Of a DNA stretch of 64,000 nucleotides, positions 1-7,873 are shown piece by piece. The notes beneath the pieces were generated by a model. The model ran no database searches and had not been told where the DNA came from. It saw only the letters and a list, made by a program, of their open reading frames with translations. Both the position numbers and the translations under genes were made by a program. How positions within the stretch are numbered: position 1 is the stretch's first letter; each line of letters opens with the position of its first letter. This DNA is from Limnohabitans sp. 103DPR2 (GTDB lineage: Bacteria; Pseudomonadota; Gammaproteobacteria; Burkholderiales; Burkholderiaceae_C), in the NCBI RefSeq assembly GCF_001412575.1, contig NZ_CP011834.1:1054001-1118000 (forward strand). Direction: 5' to 3'.

Positions 1-98
1 TGACTGTCAAACCTCTGCAAATTGTCATCGTTGGCATTATTTGTGGTTTATTGTTTGTTTCGTTTTTGGCCTTCGTGGTCAACTTTGTCACGAGTTAA
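1..98 (+). CDS. C-terminal end of a small membrane protein, probably DUF2970 (partial)
   Basis: The frame ending in TAA at 96-98 gives one hydrophobic helix (about 24 residues, starting TVKPLQIVIVGI) followed by NFVTS and the stop. A single C-terminal helix directly before coxC matches the small DUF2970 proteins that sit between ctaG (cox11) and coxC in Burkholderiales cytochrome oxidase clusters. The gene is cut by the window edge. The first bases would also be read as a start codon if the missing base is A, so a 31-residue complete protein cannot be excluded. Its role in oxidase assembly is presumed from location only. Confidence 0.5.
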   Translation, partial: TVKPLQIVIVGIICGLLFVSFLAFVVNFVTS

Positions 99-112
99 GT
101 AGGAGAAGAGTT

Positions 113-994
113 ATGAGTGCCAATTCGCACGCCAACGCCCCACATTACTATGTGCCGGCCCCATCCAGGCACCCTGCCATGGCATCTTTGGGTTTGTTTT
201 TCGTCATCATGGGCGCAAGCCAATTGGTGAACGACAGTCCTTGGGGTAAGTATGCTTTGTTGATGGGCATGGTCATTTGGTTGACCACCTTGTACCAATG
301 GTTTGGTGATGCCATCGACGAAAGCCTGCATGGTCAATACGGTGCGCGCATCGACAAGTCCTTCCGCTGGAGCATGAGCTGGTTCATCTTCTCCGAAGTG
401 ATGTTTTTTGCGGCCTTTTTTGGCGCTTTGTGGTGGTCACGCATTCACGCTGTTCCCAATTTGGGCGGCGAAGCTAACAGCCTTCTTTGGCCTGGATTTA
501 CAGCGGACTGGCCTAGCATGGTCGCCGGCGCAACAGCCTCTCCAGCCAAGATCATTGAAGAATTCAAAACTGTCGGTCCCTTCTGGTTGCCAACCATCAA
601 CACGGCTTTGTTGTTGACTTCGGGTGTCACTATGACCATTGCGCATCATGCGTTGCGTGAAAACAATCGCGGCAAAACCATCGCATTCATGTGGATGACG
701 GTTTTACTGGGCGTGATCTTCTTGCTGTGCCAAGGTTACGAATATGCTCACGCCTATTCAGACCTCAACTTGAAGCTGTCTTCTGGTATCTATGGTTCTA
801 CGTTCTACATGTTGACTGGCTTTCACGGTTTCCACGTGTTCGTGGGCATGTTGATGTTGCTCGTCATTACATTGCGTTTGCAAAAAGGTCACTTCACAGC
901 GGACAGCCACTTCGGTTTTGAAGGTGCTGCTTGGTACTGGCACTTTGTGGACGTGGTGTGGTTGGGCCTGTACATCGTGGTGTACTGGTTCTAA
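113..994 (+). CDS. coxC: Cytochrome c oxidase subunit III
   Basis: This is subunit III of the aa3-type terminal oxidase, an inner-membrane protein of 293 residues with seven predicted helices, the usual size. The family Glu lies in FSEVMFF (E95), and the C-terminus has the typical WYWHFVDVVWLGLY block. The start ATG at 113 is preceded by AGGAG at about 101-105. A longer in-frame reading from 41 would run through the end of the upstream small gene and has no ribosome site. Subunit III stabilises the oxidase and is believed to guide protons and oxygen to subunit I. The other core subunits should lie upstream, outside the window. A hairpin terminator follows 14 bases after the stop. Confidence 0.97.
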   Translation: MSANSHANAPHYYVPAPSRHPAMASLGLFFVIMGASQLVNDSPWGKYALLMGMVIWLTTLYQWFGDAIDESLHGQYGARIDKSFRWSMSWFIFSEVMFFAAFFGALWWSRIHAVPNLGGEANSLLWPGFTADWPSMVAGATASPAKIIEEFKTVGPFWLPTINTALLLTSGVTMTIAHHALRENNRGKTIAFMWMTVLLGVIFLLCQGYEYAHAYSDLNLKLSSGIYGSTFYMLTGFHGFHVFVGMLMLLVITLRLQKGHFTADSHFGFEGAAWYWHFVDVVWLGLYIVVYWF

Positions 995-1007
995 GCAGAA
1001 TTCAATT

Positions 1008-1035
1008 AAAAAAGCCCCTTCAAGGGGCTTTTTTT
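1008..1035. terminator. Bidirectional rho-independent terminator
   Basis: AAGCCCCTT and AAGGGGCTT form a GC-rich stem with an A-run on one side and a T-run on the other. It therefore works for coxC on the plus strand and for the DUF2909 gene on the minus strand, whose stop codon lies in the T-run. Confidence 0.9.
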
Positions 1036-1255
1036 ATGCGCCGACTGGGATGCCGGTGGGTTGGATCCAACCCATGACGTACGAGAAGATGATGGTCAAA
1101 AATAGAAAGACCGAGATGCCGATGCGCCACGTTAAAGCATTGGCCATCCGTTTGGCCTTGTCTTGCTCATCGGGCCCGCCGCGAACCATGAACAAACCAG
1201 CTGCAAGCAAGCTGCCAATAATGCCAACCAAGGCAATGATGATCCAATATTTCAT
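1034..1255 (-). CDS. Twin-transmembrane protein, DUF2909 family
   Basis: A 73-residue protein with two hydrophobic helices (about residues 3-24 and 45-64) joined by a short charged loop containing RGGPDEQDKAKRM. This is the layout of the DUF2909 'twin transmembrane' proteins found beside coxC in Burkholderiales. It is encoded opposite to its neighbours and its stop overlaps the shared terminator. The start at 1255 is 45 bases from the divergent SURF1 start. Function is unknown; the conserved location suggests a part in oxidase assembly or stability. Confidence 0.8.
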   Translation of the reverse strand: MKYWIIIALVGIIGSLLAAGLFMVRGGPDEQDKAKRMANALTWRIGISVFLFLTIIFSYVMGWIQPTGIPVGA

Positions 1256-1300
1256 CCTGCTATTATCCTTTCAAATGGCCAGCACCTTTCAAACATTCTG

Positions 1301-2062
1301 ATGAGCACTTCGAACATGACTTCTGAAAGGGCAAATTTTGGGATGTTCTCAAAAACTTGGTTTGTCATCCTGCTGGCAACATTGTTGGTCTCTGGCATCA
1401 CAGCCAAGCTAGGCTTTTGGCAATTGGGTCGTGCACAAACCAAAGAAGCACTGAATGCCATCACAGTGGCACGCCAATTAGAGCCTGCTTTGCGTAACGA
1501 CGACTGGGCTTCTGGGGTCGTGCCCGAAGATTGGATGCAAAGAAGTGCAGATCTGGATGGGCAATGGTTGCCTCAATTCACGGTCTACCTCGACAACCGC
1601 AGCATGAAGTCGCAAACAGGGTTCTTTGTCCTCACGCCTTTTCAATTGAGCAGTGGTCCTGTTTTGTTGGTGCAAAGGGGTTGGGTTGCCCGTGATCGTG
1701 CGCGCAGTGATTTTTTGCCGCCCGTTCCAACACCTCAAGGCAAAGTCACCCTTCAAGGACGGGTTGTTCCTTCACCATCTAAATTGATGGAGTTGAGCGC
1801 ACCTGCCCCCGTTCAAGAAGGGTTTAATCTGCTCAGGCAAAATATCGATTTACAAGAGTTTGGTCTTGAGACAAAACTCCCAATGCTTGCAACACTTCAG
1901 CAAACAAACGACGCATCCGATGGTTTGCTCCGCGAATGGCCAAAATCCATTTCGGGTGCCGATAAAAATCGCGGTTATGCGTTTCAATGGTTTGCTTTGT
2001 CTGCTTTAACCCTCATTCTCTTTGCTTGGTTCCAAGTCTGGAAAAAACGAAAACATGTCTGA
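1301..2062 (+). CDS. SURF1 family cytochrome oxidase assembly protein
   Basis: A 253-residue inner-membrane protein with one helix near the N-terminus (about 17-37) and one at the C-terminus (about 228-247) flanking a periplasmic domain. This is the standard SURF1/Shy1 topology. The motif GFWQLGRAQTK after the first helix and the LLVQRGWV block are family hallmarks. SURF1 proteins help insert haem a into subunit I. The ATG at 1301 was chosen; in-frame ATGs at 1316 and 1343 are alternatives. The 3' end overlaps the next gene by 8 bases, so the two are probably translationally coupled. Confidence 0.93.
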   Translation: MSTSNMTSERANFGMFSKTWFVILLATLLVSGITAKLGFWQLGRAQTKEALNAITVARQLEPALRNDDWASGVVPEDWMQRSADLDGQWLPQFTVYLDNRSMKSQTGFFVLTPFQLSSGPVLLVQRGWVARDRARSDFLPPVPTPQGKVTLQGRVVPSPSKLMELSAPAPVQEGFNLLRQNIDLQEFGLETKLPMLATLQQTNDASDGLLREWPKSISGADKNRGYAFQWFALSALTLILFAWFQVWKKRKHV

Positions 2063-2747
2063 TCCCAAATCGCCTGATGACTTGAAGCCAATTGGTTTGA
2101 CGGTCTACGATCTACCGCAACCCACATCCAGTTCATTGTCTGAATCCTCGCGGACGCGGGGAGGGCGTTTGTACATGATGTTGGTGCTATTGGCATGCGC
2201 TGCACCTGTTGTTTTGTCTTATTTAACTTACTACGTCATCCGTCCTGAAGGACGTGTGCACCACGGTGAATTGATTGAGCCACAACGCATGCTGCCGGCA
2301 TGGAGTGCCAAAGATCTTCAAGGCAAAGAAACGCCGCTGGTCACTCTTAAAGGGCAGTGGCTACTGGTGGCCGTGGGCTCTGGCGAATGCGGTGAAAAGT
2401 GTGAGCGTCTGTTGTTTGTTCAACGCCAGTTGCACAAATTGTTGAACAAAGAAAGTGACCGTTTGGACCGTGTTTGGCTGCTGAACGATCAAGCTGCACC
2501 CAAGGGTGAACTTCTCTCGGCCATTGAGGGAGCAACCGTTTTGCGTGTGCCTGCTGATCAACTGTCTCAATGGTTAGCGCCTGCAAGTGGCCGTGCGCTT
2601 GAAGAGCACTTGTATTTAATCGATCCAATGGGAAACTGGATGATGCGCTTCAACTATCCAGATGATGCCAAAACTGTCGTTGACATGAAACGCGATGTGG
2701 AGCGCTTGTTGCGCGCATCAGTTTCGTGGGACAAACCAGGTCGTTAA
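2055..2747 (+). CDS. Membrane-anchored SCO/thioredoxin-fold-like protein of the oxidase cluster
   Basis: A 230-residue protein with a soluble N-terminus, one helix at about 40-62 and a periplasmic domain. That domain has C-x3-C (GECGEKCERL, Cys112 and Cys116) followed by an LYLIDPMGNW strand, both reminiscent of SCO1/SenC copper-delivery proteins. The usual SCO CxxxCP proline is replaced by Glu, so copper binding is plausible but not certain. In related genomes a protein of this kind follows SURF1. The start overlaps the end of SURF1. In many betaproteobacteria ctaA (COX15) and ctaB (COX10) come next, but here they do not. Confidence 0.65.
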   Translation: MSDPKSPDDLKPIGLTVYDLPQPTSSSLSESSRTRGGRLYMMLVLLACAAPVVLSYLTYYVIRPEGRVHHGELIEPQRMLPAWSAKDLQGKETPLVTLKGQWLLVAVGSGECGEKCERLLFVQRQLHKLLNKESDRLDRVWLLNDQAAPKGELLSAIEGATVLRVPADQLSQWLAPASGRALEEHLYLIDPMGNWMMRFNYPDDAKTVVDMKRDVERLLRASVSWDKPGR

Positions 2748-2754
2748 GAACCAT

Positions 2755-3246
2755 ATGAAATCCAAAACACTCGCAACCTGGCTAACTTTTGTGTTGGGCC
2801 CTTTGGGTATTCATCGCTTTTATTTAAAAGGTCTCCAAGATACCTTGGGATGGTTCATGCCGATCCCTACTGCCTTGGGAGTTTGGGGCTTCGAGCGCGT
2901 TCAGGCCTATGGTCTGGACGACACCCTCAGTTGGGTTTTGCTGCCTATTTTTGGCATCCACATTGCTGCGTGTAGCTTGCAAGCCATTGTTTATGGCTTG
3001 TCTACACCCGAGAAATGGAATGCGCAATTCAACCCTCAAGCGGACCCCAAGGATTTGGCAGGTAAAAGCAATTGGTTGACTGTTTTTGGCATCATTTTTA
3101 GCTTGTTGATCGGTACTGCGGCCTTGATGTCAGCCATCGCTTATGGCACGCAGCGTTACTTTGAAAATGAGCTTGAGGCACAAGAAAAACTGGCCGCGCA
3201 GAAGTTGACCACCTCCATGGTTTTCATGAGCCCAAGTCGGGCTTGA
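2755..3246 (+). CDS. TM2 domain-containing membrane protein
   Basis: A 163-residue protein. It opens with the TM2 signature: a Lys-rich N-terminus, then LGPLGIHRFYLKG, where the G-hydrophobic-HRFYLG core is diagnostic, and an LGWF turn. Further helices lie near residues 55-80 and 102-125, followed by a charged C-terminal tail. TM2 proteins have no agreed function in bacteria. The ATG at 2755 lies 7 bases after the stop of the SCO-like gene, so it is probably in the same transcript. Confidence 0.8.
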   Translation: MKSKTLATWLTFVLGPLGIHRFYLKGLQDTLGWFMPIPTALGVWGFERVQAYGLDDTLSWVLLPIFGIHIAACSLQAIVYGLSTPEKWNAQFNPQADPKDLAGKSNWLTVFGIIFSLLIGTAALMSAIAYGTQRYFENELEAQEKLAAQKLTTSMVFMSPSRA

Positions 3247-3294
3247 TCCCCTTTGGGTTGACGTGCTGCTAATTCAACAATTAAACTATTCCGC

Positions 3295-3537
3295 ATGAGC
3301 CTCAAAATCGTTGTTTATTCCAAGTCCGCGTGCCCACAATGTGAGTCCGCCAAAATGCTCCTCAAAACACGTTCTTTGGCGTACGAGGAAATCAAAATTG
3401 ATGACGAAGCCGAGCGAATGGCTTTTTATGAAAAATGCGGCCCATCTGTCCGTCAGATGCCCCAAGTTTTCATCAACGACCAGCGCGTGGGCGGGCTGGC
3501 AGGGTTGCAGGCGGCCTTGGCGCAACTCAGCCAATAA
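3295..3537 (+). CDS. Glutaredoxin family protein
   Basis: An 80-residue thioredoxin-fold protein with the active site CPQC (Cys13, Cys16) after a beta strand, the cis-Pro in RQMPQVFIND, and the glutathione-site GGLAGL motif. It is the normal length for a bacterial monothiol/dithiol glutaredoxin. It should reduce protein disulfides with glutathione in the cytoplasm. The stop codon directly abuts the ATG of the next gene (TAAATG), so the two are almost certainly co-translated. Confidence 0.93.
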   Translation: MSLKIVVYSKSACPQCESAKMLLKTRSLAYEEIKIDDEAERMAFYEKCGPSVRQMPQVFINDQRVGGLAGLQAALAQLSQ

Positions 3538-4404
3538 ATGAACGCGACTCAAATTCAAAATGCCTTGGTCCTTTGCATGATTTTGGGCTTTGCCGCCACT
3601 GAAATCATCAGCCGTCGCTACAAAAACACCGTTCACGCTACTGCCAACGACACCAAGCTGGAACTTTTCATGTTCCTGAGTTTGTTGGCCATTTCACAGC
3701 CATTGGCCATGCTGGTCACTGCCAAGCTGGGTGCTTGGTTGGCACCCGAGTACAAAGATATTTTGGCCGACTGGCCGTGGTGGGGCATGGCGGGCATTTT
3801 GATTTTGTGTGATGACCTGACGCAGTATTGGTGGCATCGTCTTTCACACTCGCCCCTGCTTTGGCCCTTGCACCGTGCGCATCACTCAGCACATTACATG
3901 AGCATTCGAATTACTTTCCGTAATAATTTTTTCTACTACCTCATGATGCCTGGCCTGTGGTTGGCGGGTGTGCTCATTTATTTGGGCGTGGGTGGTTTGG
4001 TTTATGCGCTGTATGTCGTCGTCAAACTCACTGTCATTGTGGGCGCTCATTGCGCATGGCGCTGGGATGAGCCCTTGTACAAAATTCCAGCCTTGCGACC
4101 TGTGATGTGGGTAGTCGAGAGAACCATTTCCACACCGGCTACGCATTGGGCGCACCATGCCATCACGCAAAAAGACGGTGTGGGACATTACAAGGGCAAC
4201 TTTGGTAACTTGCTGTTCATTTGGGACATCATTTTTGGTTCTGCCCACATCACTCAAAAGTATCCTGCACAAGTGGGGCTCAAAGACGATCAATTGTTTG
4301 GACAAGAACATTGGTATCACCAAATGTTCTACCCACTTTTTCAGTCCAAGCGCGAATACTCCGCCCTCAAATTTGGCGGCAAAATTTATGCAGAAGATGA
4401 GTGA
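3538..4404 (+). CDS. Sterol desaturase / fatty acid hydroxylase family membrane protein
   Basis: A 288-residue integral membrane di-iron enzyme with the three histidine clusters of the family: HRLSH (His100, 104), HRAHH (His112, 115, 116) and HWAHH (His203, 206, 207), placed between four to five hydrophobic segments. Members hydroxylate or desaturate lipids using oxygen and an electron donor. The substrate here cannot be read from sequence. It follows the glutaredoxin without a gap and ends at a strong terminator, so the right end of the operon is clear. Confidence 0.9.
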   Translation: MNATQIQNALVLCMILGFAATEIISRRYKNTVHATANDTKLELFMFLSLLAISQPLAMLVTAKLGAWLAPEYKDILADWPWWGMAGILILCDDLTQYWWHRLSHSPLLWPLHRAHHSAHYMSIRITFRNNFFYYLMMPGLWLAGVLIYLGVGGLVYALYVVVKLTVIVGAHCAWRWDEPLYKIPALRPVMWVVERTISTPATHWAHHAITQKDGVGHYKGNFGNLLFIWDIIFGSAHITQKYPAQVGLKDDQLFGQEHWYHQMFYPLFQSKREYSALKFGGKIYAEDE

Positions 4405-4409
4405 TTACA

Positions 4410-4439
4410 GTAGCGCCGATTTACGGCGCTACTTTTTTT
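4410..4439 (+). terminator. Rho-independent terminator
   Basis: A perfect 9-bp stem GTAGCGCCG / CGGCGCTAC with an ATTTA loop, then a run of T. It lies 6 bases after the hydroxylase stop and also faces the convergent GST gene. Confidence 0.92.
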
Positions 4440-4446
4440 AAGCGCA

Positions 4447-5319
4447 TTAGTCAGGCTTTTGTAGCTTGTCTTGCGTCTTATGCAGGAAATCACTGGCATC
4501 GTGACGCTCGTGCAACTGTGTTTCCAGCGGGCCCATCACACGGTTCACCATGCGCCCTCGTTTGACCGCTGGGCGGGCTTCAATTTCATCAGCCCAACGA
4601 ATGACGTTGGTGTACTCATGAACTTGCAAAAACTCGCCCGAGTCGTAACGTTCGCCTTTGGCCAGGCTGCCATACCAAGGCCAGATGGCCATGTCGGCAA
4701 TGGTGTAGTCGTCACCACCAATGAAGCGATGATCGGCCAGACGGCGATTGAGCACATCGAGCTCGCGCTTGACTTCCATGGCAAAACGGTCAATGGCGTA
4801 TTCAATTTTGATAGGTGCGTAGGCAAAGAAATGGCCAAAGCCGCCGCCTAAATAAGGTGCACTGCCCATTTGCCACATCAACCATGACATGCATTCGGTA
4901 CGCTTGACCACATCGGTAGGCAAGAAGGCTTTGAATTTTTCAGCCAGGTAAAACAGGATGGAACCCGATTCAAAAACGCGAATGTCTTCTGGCCCACTGC
5001 AATCGAGCAGCGCTGGAATTTTGGAGTTGGGATTGACGCCCACAAAGCCGGAGCTGAATTGCATGCCTTCGTTGATGCGAATCAACCAGGCGTCATATTC
5101 AGCGCCTGTGTGGCCCAGCTCGAGCAACTCTTCCAACATCACGGTCACTTTGATGCCGTTGGGTGTACCCAAAGAATAAAGTTGAAGAGGGTGTTTGCCA
5201 CGGGGCAGTGCTTGCTCGTGGGTAGCGCCCGCGACGGGACGATTGATGTTGGCAAATCGGCCGCCATTGGCCTTTTGCCAGGTCCAAACTTTGGGGGGGA
5301 CGTAGGGTGTATCAGACAT
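4447..5319 (-). CDS. yghU: YghU-type glutathione S-transferase
   Basis: A 290-residue protein, the size of E. coli YghU. It has the long N-terminal extension typical of the Nu-class (YghU/YfcG) enzymes (VPPKVWTW...FANINRPVAG), a thioredoxin domain starting LQLYSLGTPNG with NSKIPAL, and a helical domain with the DYTIADMAIWPW N-capping motif. YghU proteins bind two glutathiones and act as disulfide-bond reductases or peroxidases in the cytoplasm. The start at 5319 (MSDTPY) was chosen; the 18 extra upstream residues of the open frame are not conserved in type. It is convergent with the hydroxylase operon across a shared terminator. Confidence 0.93.
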   Translation of the reverse strand: MSDTPYVPPKVWTWQKANGGRFANINRPVAGATHEQALPRGKHPLQLYSLGTPNGIKVTVMLEELLELGHTGAEYDAWLIRINEGMQFSSGFVGVNPNSKIPALLDCSGPEDIRVFESGSILFYLAEKFKAFLPTDVVKRTECMSWLMWQMGSAPYLGGGFGHFFAYAPIKIEYAIDRFAMEVKRELDVLNRRLADHRFIGGDDYTIADMAIWPWYGSLAKGERYDSGEFLQVHEYTNVIRWADEIEARPAVKRGRMVNRVMGPLETQLHERHDASDFLHKTQDKLQKPD

Positions 5320-5395
5320 GTTGAACCTCATCGAAATTGGATGCAAGCGTACATGAGATTGTGGCGGATTCAAACTGGGAAAGTACGAGTTTTTC

Positions 5396-6622
5396 TCAAA
5401 ACAAGAGTCCTATGGCGGTGGTGCTGATGAACACGATCAGTGCGCCTGTCATTCTGAGGCCATAACTTTTTCCGCCACTGACAAAGCTCAGAGCCGATTT
5501 GGAAAGAACGCTGGCAGCCAAAATGGCAATCACACCCCAGCGCGCCATTGCAGAAATCTCTTGCTGTGGTAGCGCCAGTTGCGAAATGCTGAAGGCTGCC
5601 GCATGAATTTCTGCAAAACCAATGATGACGGCAGAAATGAGCGTGCCGGTTTGACCGAAGATAGCGCCAATCCACGCAGACAAGAGGCTGATGCTGCTGA
5701 TGCTGAAAGCAATGACAAAGACATGTTTGAGTTGAAATGCTTCTTGGGTGCTTGTTGGCAAAACATCACGTCGGATCATTTGTTTTTGAAAAAGAAATGC
5801 AGAAGTTGACAATAAGCTGAGACTGCCCAATGACAAAGGCAGTGCGACAGACTTCAGAAGTTCCAAGGAACTTGCGCCAAGAACCAGTGCAAACAAGATG
5901 AGTGAAGCCAACGTGGAGAGCAGCGCGGAAGCACAAGCGATGCTGGTGAGTGTGGGGTCATCTTTGGCTTTGCGCCCTAAATCCATGATCGCAGCCGTCG
6001 AAGAAATAAAGCCAGATAAAAAGCCAGCAATGGGCAAGCCATAGTTGAGCCCTGTTAAGCGAATGGCCAGATGTCCCAACATGCCCGTGCACATGATGAT
6101 CACGACCACTTTCCAGATGCCAAAGGGCTTGAGCGCGCCCCACGGGTCGATGGCCTCTTGGGGAAGCAGTGGCAAGACGATCAAGGCCGCCGCAAAGAGG
6201 ATCAAGGCATCTTCCAGCTCCTGCTCCGAGATCAATTCTTGACTGAATTTGCGAAGTGGTTTTTTGAGGAAGAGCAAACCTGCAACGACAACACCCAATG
6301 CCGCTGCCAATGGAGAGGAGCTGATGGCCAGCCCGCCGAGTAGCACGGTCATGACCAATGAGACCTCACCTGTCATGCCGGGATCGGATCGGAAAGATTT
6401 GAAGTAAGCAACTGCGACCAAGCAGCCAGTGACAATCAAAGTGATGGTGAAAATGGGCATTCCGAAATGGAATGCCACTGCGCCCATCAGCGCAGCCACA
6501 GTGTGCGTTCTAACGCCTGCCATCATGACGCCAGGCTGGTGCAATCTCTCACGGACGATGCCGATGAGAAAGCCGATGCACAGGGCTGTTAAAAAACCAA
6601 AGCTTTGTTCTTGGAAGGCCAT
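5396..6622 (-). CDS. MgtC/SapB-family membrane protein with DUF4010
   Basis: A 408-residue polytopic protein with about 11-12 hydrophobic segments. The first part contains the MgtC-like GFLIGIVRER and AGVRTHTVAALMGA motifs, and the second part is the DUF4010 region. Functions in this family are poorly defined; Mg2+-related or small-solute roles have been proposed for MgtC relatives. The start ATG at 6622 sits inside one arm of a long inverted repeat, described separately, and has no clear purine-rich ribosome site. Translation of this gene may therefore be controlled or weak. Confidence 0.85.
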   Translation of the reverse strand: MAFQEQSFGFLTALCIGFLIGIVRERLHQPGVMMAGVRTHTVAALMGAVAFHFGMPIFTITLIVTGCLVAVAYFKSFRSDPGMTGEVSLVMTVLLGGLAISSSPLAAALGVVVAGLLFLKKPLRKFSQELISEQELEDALILFAAALIVLPLLPQEAIDPWGALKPFGIWKVVVIIMCTGMLGHLAIRLTGLNYGLPIAGFLSGFISSTAAIMDLGRKAKDDPTLTSIACASALLSTLASLILFALVLGASSLELLKSVALPLSLGSLSLLSTSAFLFQKQMIRRDVLPTSTQEAFQLKHVFVIAFSISSISLLSAWIGAIFGQTGTLISAVIIGFAEIHAAAFSISQLALPQQEISAMARWGVIAILAASVLSKSALSFVSGGKSYGLRMTGALIVFISTTAIGLLF

Positions 6623-6686
6623 TCAGTCATCTTATGCCTCATATGCCATCATGGGTAGATTGACGATCGTCACAAGATGACTGAAT
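6621..6686. promoter_or_regulatory. 13-bp inverted repeat and central palindrome over the DUF4010 start codon
   Basis: ATTCAGTCATCTT (6621-6633) is perfectly complementary to AAGATGACTGAAT (6674-6686). Between the arms lies a perfect 12-bp palindrome, TGACGATCGTCA (6661-6672). On the minus-strand transcript the two arms would pair and bury the initiator AUG of the DUF4010 gene (its first bases are part of the left arm). This could be an RNA switch or a pair of protein-binding sites. Confidence 0.5.
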
Positions 6687-6698
6687 AAATCAGACCCA

Positions 6699-7277
6699 TT
6701 ACTTTTGAATGGCTTCTAAAGCAATGTCAATGCGCACTTCGTCACCCACGTAAGGTGCGTACTTGCCAGCGTTGAATTCAGAGCGCTTGATCACGGTAAA
6801 GGCATTGGCACCAATGGCGTCCTTCTTCAGCATGGGGTGTGCCATGGCTTGGAATGAAGTCACCGTCAAGTTCACCGCTTTGGTGATGCCCTTGATGGTC
6901 AATTGGCCTTCAATGGAAGCGGGTTTACCGTCTTGGAAGTTCACTTTGGTGGACTTGAAAGTTGCTTTTGGGAACTTGGCGGTGTCCAAGAAATCTTCAC
7001 CTTGAATGTGGCCATTGAAATCGGCAAAGCCAGTGTTGACTGATTTCATGTCGATGCTGATGTCGACAGAACCCGTCTTGGCATCGGCATCAAACACCAC
7101 ACTGCCAGTGGTGCTGTCAAAGCGGCTGACTTGTGTGGAGTAGCCGAAGTGAGAGTAAGAGAAACGTGGAAAGGTGTGTGAACCGTCGATTTCAAAGGTT
7201 TTAGGCGCGGCCATGGCAGTGGTCACAGCCAAAGTTGTGAAAGCCAAAGCGGCGGCGATGCGATTGAGTTTTGTCAT
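6699..7277 (-). CDS. YceI family periplasmic protein (first copy)
   Basis: A 192-residue protein with a signal peptide ending AMAA and a lipocalin-like YceI domain. The features are the opening IDGSHTFPRFSYSHFG, FDSTTGSVVFDADA, the FLDTAKFPKATFKS block and LTIKGITKAVNLTV. YceI proteins bind long-chain isoprenoids, probably quinones or polyprenyl lipids, in the periplasm; their physiological role is open. It is the downstream member of a YceI-YceI-cytochrome b561 set, 23 bases after the second YceI gene, and likely shares its transcript. Confidence 0.93.
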   Translation of the reverse strand: MTKLNRIAAALAFTTLAVTTAMAAPKTFEIDGSHTFPRFSYSHFGYSTQVSRFDSTTGSVVFDADAKTGSVDISIDMKSVNTGFADFNGHIQGEDFLDTAKFPKATFKSTKVNFQDGKPASIEGQLTIKGITKAVNLTVTSFQAMAHPMLKKDAIGANAFTVIKRSEFNAGKYAPYVGDEVRIDIALEAIQK

Positions 7278-7300
7278 AGAGAAGCTCCTGGTTTAAAAAA

Positions 7301-7873
7301 TTATTTGCTCGCGAGAGCGGTGATTTGAAAATTCACTTGAACCTCGTTCGCTACAGTGTCGAACTTGGCCCACATGCCCTCACCGATGTTGAAATCGGCG
7401 CGGCGCATCACAAAGCTGCCATTGAACATCCCCACATTGCCTTGTGCAGTTTGTTTCAACGGAAAGCTGATGTCCTTGGTTTGACCCTTGATGGTCAATT
7501 TGCCTGCCACTTCAAATTGATTGGCAGCTGTTTGTTTGATTTGGTTGCTCACAAAGACGGCTTTGGGGAATGCTGCGGTGTGAAACCATGACTTGCCTGT
7601 CACTTCTTGATCTGCCTCGCTAGAGCCAGTGTCGATAGAAGCCAAGTCGATTTCCAAAGTGGCTTTGGCTGCTGCAGGTTTGGTGGGATCAAAGTTCAGT
7701 TGCGCTGAAAACTTTTTGAACTTGCCATCCATGCCAACGCCCATTTGCTTGTAGCTGAAAGCGACGTTGCTTTTGGCCGCGTCAATGGCTTTGTATTCAA
7801 CGGCGTGAGCGTTGAAGGTCAGCAGCACGGCGGCGAATGCAGTTCCAGTGGATTTGAGGATGCGTGATGTCAT
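7301..7873 (-). CDS. YceI family periplasmic protein (second copy)
   Basis: A 190-residue protein with a signal peptide ending FNAHA and the same YceI fold: AIDAAKSNVAFSYKQMG, WFHTAAFPKAVFVS and LTIKGQTKDISFPL. It is clearly paralogous to its downstream neighbour but diverged. Its ATG overlaps the stop of the cytochrome b561 gene (ATGA at 7870-7873), which shows translational coupling. The pairing of an isoprenoid-binding periplasmic protein with a quinol-using cytochrome suggests quinone handling at the membrane, which is inference. Confidence 0.93.
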   Translation of the reverse strand: MTSRILKSTGTAFAAVLLTFNAHAVEYKAIDAAKSNVAFSYKQMGVGMDGKFKKFSAQLNFDPTKPAAAKATLEIDLASIDTGSSEADQEVTGKSWFHTAAFPKAVFVSNQIKQTAANQFEVAGKLTIKGQTKDISFPLKQTAQGNVGMFNGSFVMRRADFNIGEGMWAKFDTVANEVQVNFQITALASK

